Shown: piece after piece, positions 1 to 11,508 of the stretch | Numbering within the stretch: the first letter of the stretch is position 1 | Layout of the letters: each line of letters begins with the position of its first letter | Assembly: GCF_965363235.1 (NCBI RefSeq) | Contig: NC_134843.1 | Location: 47,921,535-47,985,534, forward strand | Origin: Mytilus galloprovincialis | Taxonomy: Eukaryota > Mollusca > Bivalvia > Mytilida > Mytilidae | Length of the DNA: 64,000 nt | Direction: 5' to 3' | The notes under the pieces: model-generated | Database searches by the model: none | What the model was told of the DNA's origin: nothing | Seen by the model: only the letters and a program-made list of their open reading frames with translations | Position numbers and translations under genes: made by a program

Positions 1-4
1 TCTA

Positions 5-46
5 ATCAAGGATTTGTATAGTATTGTTACTATACAAATCCTTGAT
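5..46. repeat. Perfect 19-bp inverted repeat (hairpin)
   Basis: Arms 5-23 and 28-46 are exact reverse complements with a 4-nt loop. They lie at the left edge of a 200-bp tandem repeat element. Confidence 0.9.
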
Positions 47-59
47 CTAATAAATATTT

Positions 60-640
60 TATAAAATTTAACTGCAGACTGTATGTTATGTTAACTGGAA
101 GAAAAACTAAGTCCATTTATATATAGTAAAATACGGAAAAACAAGAAAATTATTTTATCAAAAATTCCTTCTAGATACTAGCTTTTGATCATAAACAAGC
201 TTCTGGGTTCTGTTCAAGTTGGATAAAAATCCAGGATAGTTTTAAAAAGTTATCAAAATTTGTAAAACTTTAACCATAGAGTGAATGTTATATTTCCTGG
301 CAGAAAAAATTCAGTCCATTTATAAGTAGAATAAGGAAAAAATTGACTTTGTTTTTACAAAATTAATTCTGGATACTATCTTATGATCATAAACAAGCTT
401 CTGTCCAAATTTGGTAGACATCAAGGATAGTTTAAGAAAGTTATTAAAATTTAAAAACAACTTTAACAACAGAGTAAATATGTGTGGACGTCGCCGACAC
501 AACAACGACGACGACGCGTGACAACGAAATGTATTGCGTGACAACGGAATGTATTGCGTGACGACGTGTGACGAAGGAATGTAGGATCGCCATGTCTCGC
601 TTTTTCGACAGAAGTCGAAGGCTCGACAAAAAACCGAAAA
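60..640 (+). mobile_element. HINE/pearl-like element, family G (two 200-bp units, ACG microsatellite, 3' hairpin)
   Basis: Two diverged units about 200 bp apart (for example GTCCATTTATA at 111 and 314, ATCATAAACAAGCTTCTG at 188 and 386). An ACGACGACG tract and 20-bp minisatellite copies (515-560) follow, then a terminus with a TCGACAGAAGTCGA hairpin and GGCTCGACAAAA (604-631). That terminus is shared with the elements ending at 6352 and 15957. The left end is not defined. Confidence 0.55.
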
Positions 641-754
641 GGAGAGTTCTACCGCCAATCCGAATGTTGTATTAAACATGTAAAGTTATATGAGAAGTGG
701 TTACAGTGAATTTGAGTTTTTGAACAAAGTGTTGTGGGACAGTCATTGGTAAAG

Positions 755-802
755 GAGGTTATATATAACCTCTTTGGTATACCATAATACGTCCCGTCTT
801 AG
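755..802 (+). repeat. Palindrome plus 3' end of the family-B element
   Basis: GGTTATATATAACC palindrome followed by GGTATACCATAATACGTCCC, the same 3' terminus as the full element at 22056-23504. It is a relic of that family. Confidence 0.6.
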
Positions 803-866
803 ACAAGCATAAAAACACGTTACTGATTTCAGTTAACTCCTGTCCTGCCTTTTTTTCAAATTTTCG

Positions 867-879
867 CCCCCCCCCCCCC
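867..879. repeat. Poly-C run
   Basis: Thirteen consecutive C in AT-rich DNA. Between 803 and 1160 nothing else was recognised. Confidence 0.9.
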
Positions 880-1159
880 ATTTTAATCAAATAGTATCTC
901 CCTTACCCGTCTGTTTATGATATGAAATTGAAACAGGGTCACATTCCCATGAACAATTTAGGAGGTTAATGTCATTGGTTATTAGTTTTTCGGTCCTTTC
1001 AGGAATATGTCGATACTTTCTAATGATTCCAAGTTCCAACTTAAACGGAAACTATAAATTTATTCTATGGAAATAGTGTAGTTCTGAATCACAACTTGGA
1101 ACACATTTGGGAGTTCCAATAAATTAAGGGGGCATAAATTATACAGTGAATTAACAACT

Positions 1160-1622
1160 CATAACAAAACAACTGGGGAATGTGTCCATGGAACACAGAT
1201 CATGGACACAGATGATGCCGCCGCTTGCATATTATTACATAAAGTTATAAAGGGACATAACTGAAGAACAGTTGAATAAAAGTGATGCGACCTTAATTTG
1301 TACTTGATCTGAGTTATGTGGTAATAAGTTTTGTGTACAAGTTTCATAAAATTTGGTTGAGGCAAATTAAAGTAAGAGAACGAAACTAAAAGTTCCAAAA
1401 TTTTTCCATTTGTAAAGGGGCCCCAACTCTAGAACGGTGAAAGTGACTTCAACATATGTCAAAACATGATCTGTATTTTGTGTTAATAACCATTGTGTAT
1501 AAGTTTCATAACATTTGTTTGAGGCAACTACAGTGAAAGAACAGAAAACAACTTTTAGACACATGGTCGTATCTACAGACAAGGGTACAACTCAATACCC
1601 TCTCCGCTATGGTGAGGCATAA
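1160..1622 (+). mobile_element. HINE-like element, family H (162-bp units)
   Basis: At least two units with 162-bp spacing (AAGTTTCATA at 1339 and 1501) and a terminal CCCTCTCCGCTATGGTGAGG then CATAAA, resembling the family-D end at 47260-47286. The head AATGTGTCCATGGAACACAG also resembles family D. It is diverged and has no clear microsatellite. Confidence 0.5.
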
Positions 1623-1795
1623 AATAACAATCTTGTAAGGTATATCAAATATTCAGTCTAATTCTTGTGAACATTAAGGGAGTGGTGGTAAAATGTCCTG
1701 TGACTGGTGCCTAGCTAAAAAAAAATGCATTTGTATGAAATTGAACATACAATACGATTGTTTATCTTTAAATATCACGAAAGAGCAAAAATGAA

Positions 1796-3408
1796 ACTAG
1801 AGGCTCTCAAGAGCCTGTGTCGCTCACCTTGGTCTATGTGCATATTAACAATAAACACAGATAAATTCATGACAAAATTGAGTTTTGGTGATGGTGATGT
1901 GTTTGTAGATCTTTCTTTACTGAATATTCTTGTTGCTACAGTTATCTCTATCTATAATGAACTTGGCCCAGTAATTACAGTGGAAAATATTTCCTAAAAA
2001 TTTATGAAAATTGTTAACAATTGACTATAAAGAGCAATAACTCCTTAAGGGGTCAATTGACAATTTTGGTCTTGTTGACTTATTTGTAGATCTTATTTTG
2101 CTGAACATTATTGCTGTTTACAGTTTATCTCTATCTATAATAATATTCAAGATAATAACCAAAATCTGCAAAATTTCCATAAAATTACTAATTCGTGGGC
2201 AGCAACCCAACAACAGGTTGTCCGATTTGTCTGAAAATTTCAGGGCAGATAGATCTTGACCTGATAATTAATGTTATCCCTTGTCAGATTTGCTCTAAAT
2301 GCTTTTGTTTTTGAGTTATAAGCCAAAAACTGCATTTTACCCCTATGTTCTATTTTTAGCCATGGCAGCCATCTTGGTTGGTTGGCGGGGTCACGCCACA
2401 ATTTTTTTTTAACAATATACCCCAATGATGATTGTGGCCAAGTTTGGTTTAATTTGGCCCAGTAGTTTCAGAGGAGAAGATTTTTGTAAAAGATTACAAA
2501 AATTTACGAAAAATTGGTCAAAATTGACTATTAAGGACAATAACTCCTTAAGGGGTCAACTGACCATTTTAGTCATATTAACTAATTTGTAGATCTTACT
2601 TTGCTGAACCTTATTGCTGATTACATTTAATCTCTATCTGTAATAATATTCAAGATAATAACCAAAAACAGCAAAATTTCCTTAAAATTACCAATTCAGG
2701 AGCAGCAACCCAACAACCGGTTGTCCGATTCATCTGAAAATTTCAGGGCATATAGATTTTCACTTGATGATCTCATAAGGAACATTCATGCCATGTTTGG
2801 TTTCATTCCATTCGGTGGTTCTCTAGAAGAAGTGATTTGAATGCATTTCCCATAGGGTCCTATGTTAAACTAAGTCCCCCGCTGGCGGCCATCTTGGATG
2901 ATGGATCGGCTACAAAGTAACAACACTTGGTCAGCACCTCATAAGGAACATTCATGCCATGTTTGGTTTCATTCCATTCAGTGGTTCTCTAGAAGAAGTC
3001 ATTTGTATGCATTTCCCATAGGGTCCTATGTTAAACTAAGTCCCCTGCTGGCGGCCATCTTGGATGATGGATCGACTACAAAGTAACAACACTTGATCAG
3101 CACCTCATAAGGAAAATTCATGCCATGTTTGGTTTCATTCCATTCTGTGGTTCTCTAGAAGAAGTGATTTGTATGCATTTCCCATAGGGTCCTATGTTAA
3201 ACTAAGTCCCCCGCTGGCGGCCATCTTGGATGATGGATCGGCTACAAATTAACAACACTTGGTCAGCACCTCATAAGAAACATTCATGCCATGTTTGGTT
3301 TCATTCTATTCAGTGGTTCTCTAGAAGAAGTTCAAAATGTAAAAAGTTAACGACGACGGACGCAAAGTGATGAGAAAAGCTCACTTGGCCCTGTGGGCCA
3401 GGTGAGCT
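1796..3408 (+). mobile_element. HINE/pearl-like element, family A copy 1 (with 166-bp satellite)
   Basis: Head GAGGCTCTCAAGAGCC (a palindromic stem) followed by GCTCACCT at 1822-1829. The terminus is CTTGGCCCTGTGGGCCAG (hairpin) and AGGTGAGC at 3400-3407, the reverse complement of the subterminal GCTCACCT. A GACGACGG stretch precedes the terminus. The interior has repeated blocks such as GGGGTCAACTGACC. Unlike the other copies it carries a 166-bp tandem array near the 3' end. There is no coding capacity. Confidence 0.85.
2772..3335 (+). repeat. 166-bp tandem array inside family A copy 1
   Basis: CTCATAAG starts at 2772, 2938, 3104 and 3270, giving three full units and one partial unit with few mismatches. 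Each contains CATTCATGCCATGTTTGG and GGCGGCCATCTTGGATGATG. It ends just before the GACGACGG stretch. Confidence 0.92.
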
Positions 3409-3435
3409 CAAAAATTGGAACCCCTCAAGTTTTTG

Positions 3436-3452
3436 CCCCCCCCCCCCCCCCC
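3436..3452. repeat. Poly-C run
   Basis: Seventeen consecutive C between family A copy 1 and a family-F fragment. Confidence 0.9.
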
Positions 3453-3715
3453 TTGGAGCAATTACTCCCACACTCTATCCCAGCCTTTCTTTAGTATTTG
3501 GAACCTTGTAGTACAATTTCAGAGAGATCCATACACTTAAACACAAGTTATTGTCTGAAAACTAGAAAAATGCTAGTTTTTGGCCCCTAATTCCTGCATG
3601 AAACGGGCAATACCCCCAAAATCAATCCAATCCTTCCTTTTGTGATATGCAACCTTGTGGTACAATGTCAGAGAGATCCATACACGTACACATAAGTTAT
3701 TGTCCAGAAACTACA
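3453..3715 (+). repeat. Family-F tandem repeat fragment (149-bp units)
   Basis: AGAGAGATCC recurs at 3521 and 3670 with shared flanks such as CACAAGTTATTGTC and GGCCCCTAATTCCTGCATG. The same family is longer at 5200-5820. Family A copy 2 begins directly after it. Confidence 0.7.
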
Positions 3716-4810
3716 ACTAGAGGCTCAAAAGAGCCTGTGTCGCTCACCTTGGTCTATGTGAATATTAAACAAAGGAAGCAGATGGATTCATGACAAAATT
3801 GTGTTTTGGTGATGGTGATATGTTTGTACATCTTACTTTGCTGAACATTCTTGCTGCTTACAATTATCTCTATCTATAATGAACTTGGCCAAGTAGTTTC
3901 AGTGGAAAATGTTAGTTAAAATTTACAAATTTTATGAAAATTGACTATAAAGGACAATAACTCCTTAGGGGTCAATTGACCATTTCCGTCATGTTGACTT
4001 ATTTGTAAATCTTACTTTGCTTAACATTATTGATGTTTACAGTTTACCTCTATCTATAATAATATTCAAGATAATAACCAAAATCTGCAAAATTTCCTTA
4101 AAATCACTAATTCGGGGGCAGCAACCCAACAACGGGTTGTCCGATTTGTCTGAAAATTTCAGTGCAGATAGATCTTGACCTGATAATTAATTTGATCCCG
4201 TCAGATTTGCTCAAAATGCCTTGGTTTTTGAGTTATAAGCCAAAAACTTCATTTTACCCCTATGTTCTATTTTTAGCCATGGTAGCCATCTTGGTTGGTT
4301 GGCGGGGTCACGCCACATATTTTTTGAACAATATACCCCAATGATGATTGTGGCCAAGTTTGGTTTAATTTGGCCCAGTAGTTTCAGAGGAGAAAATTTT
4401 TGTAAAAGATTACAAAAATTTACGAAAAATTGGTCAAAATTGACTATAAAGGGCAATAACTCCTTAAGGGGTCAACTGACCATTTTAGTCATATTAACTT
4501 ATTTGTAGATCTTACTTTGCTGAACCTTATTGCTGATTACATTTTATCTCTTTCTATAATAATATTCAAGATAATAACCAAAATCTGCAAAATTTCCTTC
4601 AAATTACTGATTTTGGGGCAGCAACCCAACAACCTGTTGTCCGATTCATTTGAAAGTTTCAGGGAGGATAGATTTTCACTTGATGAACAATTTTACTCCT
4701 GTCAGATTTGCTCTAAATGCTTTGGTTTCAGAGAAGAAAGGAAGACGACGACGGACACCGGACGCCAAGTGATGGGAAAAGCTCACTTGGCCCTTTGGGC
4801 CAGGTGAGCT
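3716..4810 (+). mobile_element. HINE/pearl-like element, family A copy 2
   Basis: ACTAGAGGCTCAAAAGAGCC head, GCTCACCT subterminal motif, two diverged interior blocks, GACGACGACGGACACCGGAC stretch, and terminal CTTGGCCCTTTGGGCCAGG then TGAGCT. It is about 1.1 kb, lacks the 166-bp array of copy 1, and has no coding capacity. Confidence 0.85.
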
Positions 4811-5199
4811 AAAAAGGTAGAAGGTATTAAGAAAAACAAAATACTTTTGGACATTGAACAAGTTACCATGGCACAAATCATGCCTTAATTTGCATATTTT
4901 GTAAAATTTTGTGATTTTCCTTGTTTTTCATCAAATTTTTAAGTACATGTATACTTTGTTGTTTCTTGGCTGCACACGATGTTTCCACAACAGAAATACA
5001 TAGAAAACTGCATAAATTCTGAATTTTCATCGCTTTTGTGAAAACAGTACATATTATGACGTAATTGTGACGTCATCACATAAGAATCTTAATGTTTTTC
5101 ATTTATATTTCTTGACCCTATGCATTTCTTAAGATTATGTGCAAATTTGAAAAAGTTATCAAACATTTTATTTTCTTGGGCCAAAACCAGGCCTTAATG
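4811..5199. other. Unannotated AT-rich stretch
   Basis: No gene, clear repeat or RNA recognised. It separates family A copy 2 from the family-F array. Confidence 0.6.
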
Positions 5200-5825
5200 C
5201 CCCTACTCCTTTCAAATACACATTATGTGAAGTAGTTCTAACATTACTTTTGGATTACCTCTCTTACACTGCTTTCAAATTGTCTTAACTGTCCTTTAAC
5301 CAGAAAAAAACCTTGTTTTTCCCCATTTTTGTCCCTAATTCATAAATGGTTTGAGCCATAACCCCCTTAAGTCAATCCTAACCATCCCTTAATAGTATGG
5401 AATTTTGTGGTATAATTTTAGAAAGATTTATACACTTTCACACAAGTAATTGTCTTGAAACTACAAAAATGCTTGCTTTTGGCCCTTTATTCCTAGACTG
5501 TTTGCCCCATGACCCTTAAAATAAATCCCAACCTTCTACTTATGGTATTTAACATTGTGTTTCAATTTCAGACGAATTGAAATACTTATACACAACTTAT
5601 TGTCCTGAAACTAGATAAATGTTTGTTTTGGGCCCCTAATTCCTAAACCTTAGGGACCATAACCCCCAAAATCAATCCCAAGCTTCCTTTTGTGGTTATA
5701 AACATTGTTTTAAATTTAATTCATTTCTATTTACTTATACTAAAGTTATTATATGGAAACCATCTGTCTTCGGACAACACTGACGACAACATGATACCAA
5801 TATACGACCGCAATATTTGCAGTCA
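5200..5825 (+). repeat. Family-F tandem array (units of about 145 bp)
   Basis: About four diverged units carrying GGCCCCTAATTCCTAAAC-like and CAAGTTATTGTCCTGAAACT-like segments, followed by GACAACACTGACGACAAC and ACCAATATACGACC, which look like the element's 3' end. The same units occur at 3453-3715. Confidence 0.65.
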
Positions 5826-5827
5826 TG

Positions 5828-6352
5828 TAAAAACAGACCAAAACACAAAAACTTAACTATAACCACTGAACCATGAAAATGAGGTCAAGGTCAGATGACA
5901 CCTGCCAGTTGGACATGTACACCTTACAGTCCTTCCATACACCAAATATACTAGACCTATTGTTATAGTATCTGAGATATGGACTTGACCACCAAAACTT
6001 AACCGTGTTCACTGATCCATGAATTGAGGTTGAGGTCAAGTGAAAGCTGTCTGTCGGGCATGAAGACCTTGCAAGGTACGCACATACAAAATATAGTTAT
6101 CCTATTACTTATAATAAGAGAGAATTTAACATTACAAAAAATCTTAACTTTATTTTCAAGTAGTCACTGAACCATGAAAATGAGGTCAAGGACATTGGAC
6201 ATATGACTGATGGAAACTTCATAACATGATGCATCCATATACAAAGTAAGAAGCATCCAGGTCTTTTACCTTCTAAAATATAAGGCTTTTAAGAAGTGAG
6301 CTAACGCGGTCGCCGCGCCAAAAGTCTGCAACAAAAGTCGCAGGCTAGACAA
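5828..6352 (+). mobile_element. HINE-like element, family E copy 1
   Basis: Tandem units with CACTGAACCATGAAAATGAGG and GTCAAGGTCAGATGACACC, then AGCTAACGCGGTCGCCGCG and a terminal AAAAGTCGCAGGCTAGACAA hairpin end. A second, larger copy is at 13709-15957 and the terminus is shared with family G. Confidence 0.7.
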
Positions 6353-6574
6353 AAAACAAAACAAACAACAAACAACAGTAAATATAACACAACATAAAAA
6401 CACAACTTAGCAACATCAAACCGCAACTAACAGGAGAATCTAAGGATTTCTCAAAGGATAAGCAGATCCAGCTACACATATTACACCTGTCATATTTAAT
6501 TTCCATAAGTCTACTTTGCTTAACCTTTAACAAACAAAAATTAATGGAACAAAGTTTGAGGTGTTAGTTATAAA

Positions 6575-6670
6575 TAAAATTATGTGGTATGAGTGCCAAT
6601 GAGACACCTCCCATCAAAGACACAATTCGTTAAAGTAAACCATTATAGGTCAAAGAACTCATTATCATAT
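6575..6670 (+). repeat. Dispersed repeat R1, fragment
   Basis: TGTGGTATGAGTGCCAATGA block, also at 25985 and in reverse orientation at 60519-60640. I recognise it as an abundant interspersed repeat of mussel DNA; its class is unknown to me. Apart from it, 6353-7600 shows only AT-rich DNA. Confidence 0.6.
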
Positions 6671-7600
6671 AATAATAAAGATGTCCTTTGTAGGGGTAAA
6701 TGCAGCCAGTAAAAAATCTCCCATTGACTCAATGCTAATCTATGTGAGAAAATAAATTTATACCTGATTTACCTTTAGAAATTAAAATCTTTCATATATC
6801 ATTCATGAAAGTACAGATGTAGCCCCATCTTTTGCAACAATAAAAAGATAGGGTCATGCGGCATTTTTGAGCATTCACATGGCCTTGTTTACAAACAATG
6901 TAGATTCGCACTGAATTCCTATACTGACCCCCATTACTTTTCAACCCTGTAGGGAAAAAAATTAGTACATTCAGCATTTATTTTTTATTTTTTTTCAACT
7001 CTAGTTTTGATCCATCTACCAAAAAATATTTATTACAAACATTATCTACCAATCAGAAGATCACATGACTTCAGTTTTAGACAGAAAGCGCTCCCCCAAA
7101 TGGGCGGTCCCTGATGAGTATATTTATTTACTGAATTTACCCCTGTAACATTAACACAAGCACATCATTAATTTGTTTTAAATATATTTTTATTACTTGC
7201 CTACAAAAATACTATTAAAAATATGAATATAAATTACTGACTCCATGTACAAATATGTTATAAACTCATTGTTTCATACCATTAACAAGCATACATTGAC
7301 ATTTTCATTCTTCTTTGTTTTTTCACAAACATTCCATTTTTCACAAAACAATATATTACATTCATTCAATATTTGTAAAACATTTATAACAACAAAACAT
7401 AACACTTACAATTGTGTCAAAATATCTAAAATAAACATATAGATTTCACTAAACTCATTTATTAATTATTAGACAGCAAATTGTTGTAAGAGAAATAACT
7501 CTAGCCGATTTAAATAATATCTCTACATTCTAAATTACATACAATATACCTTTAGTAATCGATATATGCAGAAAGTACCAAACTGTTGTTATAATGTTAA

Positions 7601-8953
7601 ACTAGAGGCTCTAAAGAGCCTGTGTCGCTCACCTTGGTCTATGTGAATATTAAACAATGGACACAGATGGATTCATGACAAAATTGTGTTTTGGTGATGG
7701 TGATGTGTTTGTAGATCTTACTTTACTAAACATTCTTGCTGCTTACAATTATCTCTATCTATAACAGTACTTTCTGTGGAAAATGTTATTGAAAATCTTC
7801 AAATTTTAAGAAAATTGTTAAAAATTGACTATGAAGGGAAATAACTCCTTAGGGGGTCAATTGACTATTTTGGTCATACTGACTTATTTTTAGTTCTTAC
7901 TTTGCTGTACATTATTGCTGTTTACAGTTTATCTCTATCTATAATAATATTCAAGATAATAACAAAAAAACAGCAAAATTTCCTCAAAATTACCAATTCA
8001 GGGGCAGCAACCTAACAACCGATTATCCGATTCATCTGAAAATTCCAGGGCAGATAGATCGTGACCTGATCAACAATTTTACTTCCTGTCAGATTTGCTC
8101 TTAATGCTTTGGTTTTTGAGTTATAAGCCAAAAACTGCATTTTACCCCCATGTTCTATTTTTAGCCATGGTGGCAATCTTGGTTTGTTGGCCGAGTTACC
8201 GGACACATTTTTTTAACTAGATACCCCAATGATGATTATGGCTAAGTTTGGTTTATGGCCTAGTAGTTTCAGAGGAGAAGATTTTTCTAAAAGATTACTA
8301 AGATTTACGAAAAATGGTTAAAAATTGACTATAAAGGGCAATAACTCCTAAAGTGGTCAACTGACCATTTTGGTCATGTTGACTTATTTGTAGATCTTAC
8401 TTTGCTGAACATTATTGCTCTTTACAGTTTATCTCTATCTATAATTATGTTCAAGATAATAACCAAAAACAGCAAAATTTCCTTAAAATTACCATTTCAG
8501 GGGCAGCAACCCAACAACGAAATGTCCGATTCATCTGAAAATTTCAGGGCAGATAGATCTTGACCTGATGAACAATATTACCCCTGTCAGATTTGCTCTA
8601 AATGCTTTGGTTTTTGAGTTACAAGCCAAAAACTGCATTTTACCCCTATGTTCTATTTTTGGCCGCCATGCCATCTTGGTTGGTTGGCCGGGTCACCGGA
8701 CACATTTTTTAAACTAGATACCCCAATGATGATTGTGGCCAAGTTTGGTTAAATTTGGCCCAGTAGTTTCAGAGGAGAAGATTTTTGTTTTTTTTTGTTT
8801 TTTTTGAAACAATTAAATCATCTTTATTGCACTAAATGCTGTTGAGAAGATTTTTGTAAAAGTTAACGCAGGACGACGACGACGGACGACGACGCCGGAC
8901 GCCGGACGCCAAGTGATGAGAAAAGCTCACTTGGTCTTTCGGCCAGGTGAGCT
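7601..8953 (+). mobile_element. HINE/pearl-like element, family A copy 3
   Basis: ACTAGAGGCTCTAAAGAGCC head, two tandem interior blocks of about 0.5 kb, a GACGACGACG/GCCGGACGCC stretch at 8876-8910, and terminal CTTGGTCTTTCGGCCAGGTG then AGCT. A T-rich insertion at about 8788-8850 interrupts the last block. Confidence 0.85.
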
Positions 8954-9255
8954 AAAAAAGGATTTGCTGATTTTTCCATTTTCATAAGCATAATTCCCAA
9001 ACAGGAGTAGATGCTAAAATTGAAATAAACCTTTATCACCAATGGCACTTATATAGCCTATGCTTAGAACAGTCTCAGCAAACACCAGTTATCATTCAGA
9101 AAGAAAGAAATTGTAACATAAAAATATCACTTTTGCATTTAAAAATCACTTTTACATTATTCTTTAATTTTTTTGATTCCATCAGTGATTTCATGATTAA
9201 ACACAGATTTACCAAATAACAATATCGTCAAATCATAGAAAATGCAAAAGTCCCT

Positions 9256-10782
9256 ATATGGGTAATTTTCAAAAAATGTCGAATTTTGAAATTGAAAAAT
9301 TTATTAAAAGTTACTTATTCAAACAACCCTCTACATAAGCAAATCAAAACAAACAGTACTTTAAGAACAACATATTAAAAGATGCAATCTTAATGATGTC
9401 ATACAAGAATGTCTTGAAACATTTTTTGTTCGGTGGTACAATATTTTGTCTATCCTGTTACCATTTTTAAAAGAAATTTTGGGTTATTAAGAAAAGGTTT
9501 AGATAAAATGTTAAGCTTGTTTTACGTTACCAATTAGATGGTTTTCAAGAGAATAAATATATTCATTCTGTAAAATAATAGATTATTTGCCAATTTTCTA
9601 GGTTGTACTGAAAAATGGCTCTAAAAATTAGTTTTCAAAGGTTGTAAAAATTACCACCAGTAATGCAAGTCTAAGATAGCAATTTATATTGTTCGGCCTT
9701 TTTCACCCTTTCAAATAAACCCAACATCAAGTAAATCCCTCATAAGTTAATTTACTTTTCTCTTTATTTCGTTGGTAACAGGAACATACGTTTCTGATAT
9801 ATCACTATATAAAAGTCTATCCTGTTACCTTTTTGTCTATCCTGTTACCGATATCAGTATTGCACCTGCAAATGCTTAATTGGGAAGATTAAGATGTTAT
9901 AACCTTAAGATGAGTTCAAACAATGAAATATTTCATTCGTTTTCCACCTACATGTTAAGAAAAAAAAAATTAACGACGTTTTTGTCTATAATTGTCTATC
10001 CTGTTATTGTAACCATAGCAACCATAGTAACAGGATAGACATAACAGGATAGACAAATTTCTTCGTTTTTGATTGCTGTTGTGAAATAACTACTCCCTTT
10101 GGTGAAGTGATTATGGTTTTCTATTGTCAATTTGGTTTCCAACACCTTATTGAACTTTTTACAACCATACTGTTAGTGTAATTAATCAAAACGGTTGATA
10201 ACAGCATAGACATGAAAAAAAGTACGCTCTATTTTTTTCACTAAATGTCTTGAAATTTCTTTTCTCTACACTGTCGTTCAAGAAACGAGGCGTTTTAAAT
10301 GTAAAGATTACTTTGCATTTTTGAAATCAACACTGACTGATTCAATATTCATAGGGAGAATAATTTAACGACTGATTTAAGTAGCGGTAACAGGATAGAC
10401 ATGAACCTCCTGTACGCTGATTGAATTTAGTTTGTACATAATCTGTTACATACAATGATAAAGAAGCTACCTTTTTTCGTTAGAATTATAATTAACGTTC
10501 TTAAAAAGTCCCTTTTGCAGATATCAAGGCGATCAGAAAATCGGAAAAAAATCATTTGAAATGTGTTTTTCTGACAATGTACGCACACAAATACCCCCAA
10601 AATCGGACTTAAATGCAGTTTAATCTTATCAAAATAGATGTAAGGTGTGTTTATTATTAATGTTCTGAATCACAAATCCGACAAGCTTTCATTTAAACCA
10701 TTACAACTGAAATTTCCATCAGAAATAAAAATTTTAGCATGGGTGTACTGAAAATTCGACATTTTTTGAAAATGACCCATAT
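9256..10782. mobile_element. 1.5-kb element with 32-bp terminal inverted repeats and subterminal motif arrays
   Basis: Arms 9256-9287 and 10751-10782 are inverted repeats with one mismatch in 32 bp (core TTTTCAAAAAATGTCG). The outermost ATAT is the same on both sides and could be a target duplication. Inside, the 14-mer TGTCTATCCTGTTA or a one-base variant occurs forward at 9447, 9814, 9834 and 9993 and reversed at about 10028, 10042 and 10388. It has no coding capacity and its superfamily was not recognised. Confidence 0.75.
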
Positions 10783-11342
10783 CTTCTGACAAACAATAAA
10801 TATAAGTCTTTCCAACATACTCATTTTCATTTTTCATTCGTATTGAATAATCATAGTTACAGTTTGTGCATCTTAATTTTCATCTATTAATTTTTTAAAT
10901 TAAATCCAATTAAATTTAGAGTTTTTTTTCATTATAAAATCTGATAGATTTAGTTGATGAAAAATTTTGCAAGGCTAAATAGTTTCTTGATAGCTCCTTT
11001 TATGCTGACAGACTACTGTTTGGACGCACCATACAAAATCTGTATAACTAAGACATCAGTCTTCTGTTTCGTCAACCCCTTAGTTTTCAAATCATTCAAT
11101 GTGATGAATGAACCTCTAATACATAACAGTCCAAATGTTTAATAATTATTCTGATTCTTTACTTTTTTCATTTCAGTAGTCACTCATCATTGGAATAGAT
11201 ATTGTTGTAAAAGCTAAAATCACCAGTCAATTCTGCATTTTCTTGCTGCCATAATTGTAAACAAATTGAATTTTCCAGATCATTTTTTCCTTTCAGTTAT
11301 CACCATTCTTAAAATTGTCTTTAAATCTAAGTAAAACATTCA
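10783..11342. other. Region downstream of the TMEM231 stop (probable 3' UTR and flank)
   Basis: AT-rich with no recognised repeat. The part near 11342 should hold the TMEM231 3' UTR on the minus strand, but no poly(A) site could be fixed. Confidence 0.5.
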
Positions 11343-11508
11343 TCACTGCATTTTCTCTTTGCGGAAAGGAGTTTCAACAATAGTTTGTACCAGTTGGTTT
11401 TGATAGATAAATACTTTGACTCTATCGAAGAGGAAGAGGAATATGAGTAGAACTGAGACATACTGGATCCAGCCCCACTTTATCATATACCAGAATCCTG
11501 TTGTGTAC
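11343..11508 (-). CDS. TMEM231: TMEM231 exon 7 with stop codon (residues 256-310)
   Basis: Acceptor AG at 11510-11509, stop TGA at 11345-11343. It encodes YTTGFWYMIKWGWIQYVSVL, the rest of the second membrane helix, and the tail DRVKVFIYQNQLVQTIVETP then FRKEKMQ. It aligns with human [20 protein letters not shown] and FERIKIFVFQNQVV. No convincing poly(A) signal was pinned down downstream. Confidence 0.95.

Noticed and set aside
320..679. 119-codon minus-strand frame
   Set aside because: It covers an ACG microsatellite and minisatellite of a mobile element. The composition is a by-product of the repeats.
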